Shown here in pieces: positions 60,747-64,000 of a DNA stretch of 64,000 nt (position 1 is its first letter; every line of letters starts with the position of its first letter). Below the pieces are notes generated by a model. The model did not search any database and was not told where the DNA came from. It was given only the letters and a program-made list of their open reading frames with translations. The stretch is from Variovorax atrisoli 110B (GTDB taxonomy: Bacteria > Pseudomonadota > Gammaproteobacteria > Burkholderiales > Burkholderiaceae_C). The stretch spans positions 62,001 to 126,000 of the forward strand of contig NZ_KB907462.1 in assembly GCF_000382045.1 (NCBI RefSeq), read 5' to 3'. The position numbers were made by a program, and so were the translations under genes.

Positions 60747-61492
60747 GGCTGCTGCTCCTTGGGAAGGTTGTCGGGATACGCTTTCTCGATCGCGTCCAGC
60801 ATCGCCCAGAGGATGTCGAGCTTGAACCCGAGGATCTGCAGCGCGCGTTCCTGCCGCTCGCGCGTGGTGCACCATTGCTTCGCCACCTCGAGGCCGTGCT
60901 CCACGTCGCGGTCGGCCAGAGGGATGCGGCTGCGGAAGTAATCAAGCCCGGAAGCGTCGATCCACGGGTAGTGCGAGGGCCAGCCGGCCAGGCGGTCCTG
61001 ATGGATGCGTGGCGCGAACATCTCGGTCAGCGATGAGATCACGGCCTCCTGCCACGGCGCGTGGCGTGCGAAATTGACATACGCATCCACCGCGAAGCGC
61101 ACGCCGGGGACCACGAGCGCATGGGAGTCCAGCGTTTCGCGCCGCAGGCCGGTCGCCAGGCCGAGCCGGGTCCATATCTCGATGCCCCCGGCGTTGGTCC
61201 CTTCGTGATCGCCGTGGCCGTCGTGGTCGAGCATGCGCACGATCCAGCGGCGGCGGGTCGCGCGGTCGTCGCAGTTGGAGAGGATGGCCGCATCCTTGAT
61301 CGGAATGCGGCACTGGTAGTAGAAGCGGTTCGCGACCCAGCCGCGCACCTGGAAAGGCTGCAGCTCGCCCGCGTTGAGCCGTCGGTTGAAAGGGTGCCGG
61401 CTGTGATAGCGCGACTCCATGGCCCGCAGGTGCGATTCGAAGACATCGGGCGGCCACGGGGCCTGTTGTTCCTGCTCTTGCATCTGCATCAT
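60743..61492 (-). CDS. pqqC: Pyrroloquinoline-quinone synthase PqqC
   Basis: 249 residues, mostly helical. RYHSRHPFNRRLNAGELQPFQVRGWVANRFYYQ and MLDHDGHGDHEGTNAGGIEIWTRLG carry the active-site His and Glu residues of PqqC, which performs the final ring closure and oxidation to PQQ with oxygen and no cofactor. Starts four bases after pqqB; three Met codons (1, 2 and 4) are possible starts. Confidence 0.95.
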   Translation of the reverse strand: MMQMQEQEQQAPWPPDVFESHLRAMESRYHSRHPFNRRLNAGELQPFQVRGWVANRFYYQCRIPIKDAAILSNCDDRATRRRWIVRMLDHDGHGDHEGTNAGGIEIWTRLGLATGLRRETLDSHALVVPGVRFAVDAYVNFARHAPWQEAVISSLTEMFAPRIHQDRLAGWPSHYPWIDASGLDYFRSRIPLADRDVEHGLEVAKQWCTTRERQERALQILGFKLDILWAMLDAIEKAYPDNLPKEQQP

Positions 61493-61496
61493 CCGG

Positions 61497-62417
61497 TCAG
61501 ACCTCCAGCTCCATGCCGTCGAACGCCACTTCGATGCCGCGCCGCGCGAGCTCGGCACGCTGCGGACCGTCTTCATCGAGGATGGGGTTGCTGTTGTTGA
61601 TGTGGATGAGAACCTTGCGCCGTGCCGCGCAGCCATCGAGCGCCCGGAGCATGCCGGCTCCTCGGGGGCCGTCGCATTGCGGCAGGTGGCCCATGTCGGC
61701 GGCGAGCTTGCGGCCCAGGCCCGCTACGACCATTTCGTCCTCGGTCCAGAAGGTGCCGTCGATGAGCACGCAGTCGCAGTCGTCCAGGTACCTGCGCTCG
61801 GCATCGCCCACCTGTGCCATCCCTGGCGCATAGAGCAGCCTCCGCCCGCTGGCGGGGTCTTCGATCTGCACCGCGGCGTTGTGGCCGGCGGCTGCGGCCT
61901 GCCGTCGGGGCGAATAGGGCGGTGCCTTGCCGGGCACGGGCAGTGCCCGCATGCGAAGGCCGGCCACCTCGTGCCACGCTTCGCCGTGCGGGGCAAGGGG
62001 CATGGCATGCCAGCTCACCCCGCAATAGTTCTGGAGGGCCTTCAGCAGCGGCAGGCTGCTGGTGAGGTCCTCGTGCGTCTCGGGCGTGCAGTACAGCTGC
62101 AGCGTGCTGCCTTCGCGCAGGCTCAGCAGGCCCGTGACATGGTCGATCTGTGAATCCATCAGCACCACCGCCTCGATCGGCGAGTGGCGCAACCCGTGGC
62201 GCGGCCAAAGGGCCGGCGACGCGCGCAGCTGGGCCCCCAGGTCGGGCGACGCGTTCAACAGGAGCCAGCGCTCTCCATCGGCCGACACCGCGATGGAGCT
62301 CTGAGTGCGGGGGCTGGCCCGGATGCGCCCGGCACGCTGGCCTGCACACAGGCGGCAGTTGCAGTTCCATTGAGGAAAGCCTCCACCCGCTCCCGAACCG
62401 AGAACCAGAATCTTCAT
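61497..62417 (-). CDS. pqqB: PQQ biosynthesis oxidoreductase PqqB
   Basis: 306 residues, metallo-beta-lactamase fold. GSGAGGGFPQWNCNC at the start with three Cys (NCNCRLC), then MDSQIDHVTGLLSLREG in place of the usual HxHxDH, as in PqqB. Hydroxylates the Glu-Tyr intermediate. Preceded by the pqqA terminator; no clear Shine-Dalgarno sequence. Confidence 0.95.
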   Translation of the reverse strand: MKILVLGSGAGGGFPQWNCNCRLCAGQRAGRIRASPRTQSSIAVSADGERWLLLNASPDLGAQLRASPALWPRHGLRHSPIEAVVLMDSQIDHVTGLLSLREGSTLQLYCTPETHEDLTSSLPLLKALQNYCGVSWHAMPLAPHGEAWHEVAGLRMRALPVPGKAPPYSPRRQAAAAGHNAAVQIEDPASGRRLLYAPGMAQVGDAERRYLDDCDCVLIDGTFWTEDEMVVAGLGRKLAADMGHLPQCDGPRGAGMLRALDGCAARRKVLIHINNSNPILDEDGPQRAELARRGIEVAFDGMELEV

Positions 62418-62421
62418 GGGG

Positions 62422-62455
62422 AAAAAAGAAAAGGCACCGGCGCGGAGCCGGTGCC
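62422..62455 (-). terminator. Intrinsic terminator/attenuator between pqqA and pqqB
   Basis: Minus strand: GGCACCGGC-TCCGC-GCCGGTGCC followed by TTTTCTTTTTT. A perfect nine-pair stem and U-run just after pqqA; partial read-through would give many pqqA transcripts and few pqqBCDE, matching the need for PqqA as a consumed substrate. Confidence 0.85.
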
Positions 62456-62469
62456 TGGGTGACCCGCGC

Positions 62470-62544
62470 TCAGCGGGTGGAGATGTACATCGTGATCTCG
62501 AAGCCGAAACGCAGCTCTTCGAACTCAGGCTTGCACCATTTCAT
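62470..62544 (-). CDS. pqqA: PQQ precursor peptide PqqA
   Basis: 24 residues: MKWCKPEFEELRFGFEITMYISTR. The conserved Glu16 and Tyr20 (E-x3-Y) are the residues joined into PQQ. AAGGAG seven bases upstream of the ATG. Position 4 is Cys where Thr or Ser is usual. Followed by a strong terminator. Confidence 0.95.
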   Translation of the reverse strand: MKWCKPEFEELRFGFEITMYISTR

Positions 62545-62583
62545 CGTATTGCTCCTTCACTGGTTGGGGGATTGAGGACGGAA

Positions 62584-64000
62584 TCAGTACACGACAACCT
62601 TGCCCGTCGGGCGCGGGCTGTGGCAGTCGTTGTAGAAGTATTCGCCGCGCGTGTCAAAGGTGTGGGTCGCGGATTGGCCCGGCGCGAGCCTGAAGTCGAA
62701 CCTGCCTTCGAAGAACTGCGTGGCGCAGTGCGTGTTGGCGTTGGTCGCCGGATTGGTGAAAGTCACCGTGGTGTTCACCGGCACGCGCATGAAGGTCGGC
62801 GTCATCGCGTTGACGGCCGTGGACTCGGCAGTGCCGGGCTCGTTCGTCGCGGTCTGCACGCGCGCGAGGAACACGGTGTTGGGCGTCGGCAAGGCGGCTC
62901 CTTCCACCGGATCGCCTGACACCGGCCGGCGCACCTCGGGCGGCTGCGGCGTCGGCGCGGGGGCCACGGTGCCGCCCACCTTGAAGGCCCACAGGTAGTC
63001 CCCGCGCGGTGCCGAGTTGCCGTAGGGAATGCTCGTGCCGCCGGCGAACACCGCGATGTATTGCTCGCCGTCGATCTCGTAGGCCACGGGGCTCGCGCTG
63101 ATCGCGGCGCCGGTCTGGAAGCGCCACAGCTCGCTGCCGTCGCCCGCGTCGAGCGCGAGCAGGTTGCCGTCGGGCTGGCCGATGAACAGCAGGTCGGAGG
63201 CCGTGCTCAGGATGCCGTTACCGTGCGCGAGCGAGTAGGGCATGGGCTTCTTCCACTTCACGAGGTTGGTGGAGGGGTCCACCGCCACCACGGCGCCGGT
63301 CATGTAGGTGCCCGGCGGACGCAGCCCGTTGCTGGCCTCGGACAGCGAGTGCGCGGCGGACACATAGCCCATGCCGGTGTAGACCAGGCCGGTGCGGGGA
63401 CTGAAGGACTGGTGGTTCCAGTTGGCGCCCCCGCCGTGGCCCGGGATCGACAGCAGCGGAATGTCCCAGTGCGCATCGAACAGGCAGCCCTTGAGGTAGT
63501 TGGGCACGGCGCGGTTGGGATCGCCCGGGAGCGCGGTACCCAGCGGCTGGTCCACGATGCAGGTCTCCGTCCATGCGCCCTGGCGCGGGATGGGCTGGGT
63601 CGGCCAGCTGGCCTGGCGTGCGTCCTGCTTGACCGGCATCTCGTCGATGCCCAGCGGCGCGCTGCCGTCCTTGCGATCGAGGATGTAGTACATGCCGGTC
63701 TTGCTGCCGTAGATCACGACCTTGCGGTCCTCGCCGGAGATCTTCACGTTGGCGAGCACCGGCGACATCACGTTGTCCATGTCCCAGATGTCGTGGTGCA
63801 CCGACTGGAAGTGCCACTTGTATTCGCCGGACTTGAGGTCGAGCGCGACGATCGAGTTGGCGAACAGGTTGAGCCCCGGCCGCGTGGACCCGTTCTGCGA
63901 GGAACCGCCGCGCACGTTGCCGAAGGTCCAGTACACCAGGCCCAGCTCGGGGTCCACCGCAGGGTGGACCCAGGGCGTGGCGCCGGTGCGGTCCGATTCG
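62584..64000 (-). CDS. PQQ-dependent dehydrogenase with C-terminal cupredoxin-like domain (partial)
   Basis: At least 471 residues; the start lies beyond the window. Quinoprotein propeller signatures: WHFQSVHHDIWDMD, IYGSKTGMYYILDRKDG, GGGANWNHQSFSPRTGLVYTG, GDGSELWRFQTGAAISASPVAYEIDGEQYIAVFAGG. After about 60 residues of linker, the C-terminal 95 residues (TVTFTNPATNANTHCATQFFEGRFDFRL and EYFYNDCHSPRPTGKVVV) look like a cupredoxin. Type 1 copper ligands are only partly there: His and Cys, but no normal Cys-x-His-x-Met ending. Periplasmic alcohol or polyol oxidation is likely. Adjacent to the pqq operon that makes its cofactor. Confidence 0.88.
   Translation of the reverse strand, partial: ESDRTGATPWVHPAVDPELGLVYWTFGNVRGGSSQNGSTRPGLNLFANSIVALDLKSGEYKWHFQSVHHDIWDMDNVMSPVLANVKISGEDRKVVIYGSKTGMYYILDRKDGSAPLGIDEMPVKQDARQASWPTQPIPRQGAWTETCIVDQPLGTALPGDPNRAVPNYLKGCLFDAHWDIPLLSIPGHGGGANWNHQSFSPRTGLVYTGMGYVSAAHSLSEASNGLRPPGTYMTGAVVAVDPSTNLVKWKKPMPYSLAHGNGILSTASDLLFIGQPDGNLLALDAGDGSELWRFQTGAAISASPVAYEIDGEQYIAVFAGGTSIPYGNSAPRGDYLWAFKVGGTVAPAPTPQPPEVRRPVSGDPVEGAALPTPNTVFLARVQTATNEPGTAESTAVNAMTPTFMRVPVNTTVTFTNPATNANTHCATQFFEGRFDFRLAPGQSATHTFDTRGEYFYNDCHSPRPTGKVVVY

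Noticed and set aside
1..64000. CRISPR arrays, tRNA or rRNA genes, IS elements
   Set aside because: No regularly spaced direct repeats, no cloverleaf or rRNA segments, and no transposase motifs or terminal inverted repeats were recognised.

Overview
The window is GC-rich DNA with densely packed, overlapping genes. The protein content (phasin/PhaB, cbb3 oxidase with ANR/FNR boxes, Bug/TctC receptor, TRAP transporter, PQQ synthesis, CoA-transferases) suggests a betaproteobacterium of the Burkholderiales, most likely a Variovorax-like member of the Comamonadaceae. This assignment is inferred from gene content only. A replication initiator, ParA, ParB, iteron-like repeats, five copies of one 17-bp palindrome and a tyrosine recombinase lie together at about 26.4-34.6 kb. 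The window therefore probably spans the origin of a secondary replicon (chromid or megaplasmid).

About 0.1-24.6 kb is a low-oxygen island. It holds three universal stress proteins, a phasin-like protein, phosphoketolase, a response regulator/hybrid kinase pair, an Fnr-type regulator, an isolated carbamoyltransferase-like domain, a triple-BON protein, a PhaB-like reductase, a zinc alcohol dehydrogenase and an MBL RNA nuclease. The full cbb3 oxidase set follows (ccoI-ccoS-ccoN-ccoO-ccoQ-ccoP-ccoG-ccoH, a small membrane gene, hemN, a SafE-like exporter). Seven FNR-box-like sequences lie in front of these units, so the Fnr protein encoded at 7.0-7.8 kb may coordinate them.

24.6-36.5 kb carries small membrane proteins, the integrase, a 1.4-kb gene-poor stretch with a broken dehydrogenase fragment, parB-parA, the putative origin, rep, a CpdA-like phosphoesterase, a palindrome-framed DnaA box and a TcpQ-like protein. 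A small-RNA candidate with a CCUCCUCCC loop lies at 36.7 kb.

37-46.6 kb has an IclR-controlled operon (TctC receptor, CoA ligase, citryl-CoA-lyase-like protein) and a beta-lactam-responsive operon: BlaI, a BlaR1-type M56 protease fused to an S11 penicillin-binding domain, a class D beta-lactamase and an acyltransferase, with TCTAGA repeated three times at 14-bp steps in front.

46.6-57 kb is a catabolic island. A LysR gene is divergent from a ketopantoate-reductase-like/VOC/MaoC/CoA-transferase/AroE/AroQ operon. A second IclR gene is divergent from a TRAP transporter operon with a second, altered AroQ. Its substrate is unknown; shikimate/quinate-like cyclic acids are a reasonable guess. 57-64 kb carries an ELWxxDGT beta-propeller protein and, on the minus strand, a PQQ dehydrogenase with a cupredoxin-like tail (cut by the window edge), then pqqA-terminator-pqqBCDE and a prolyl aminopeptidase.
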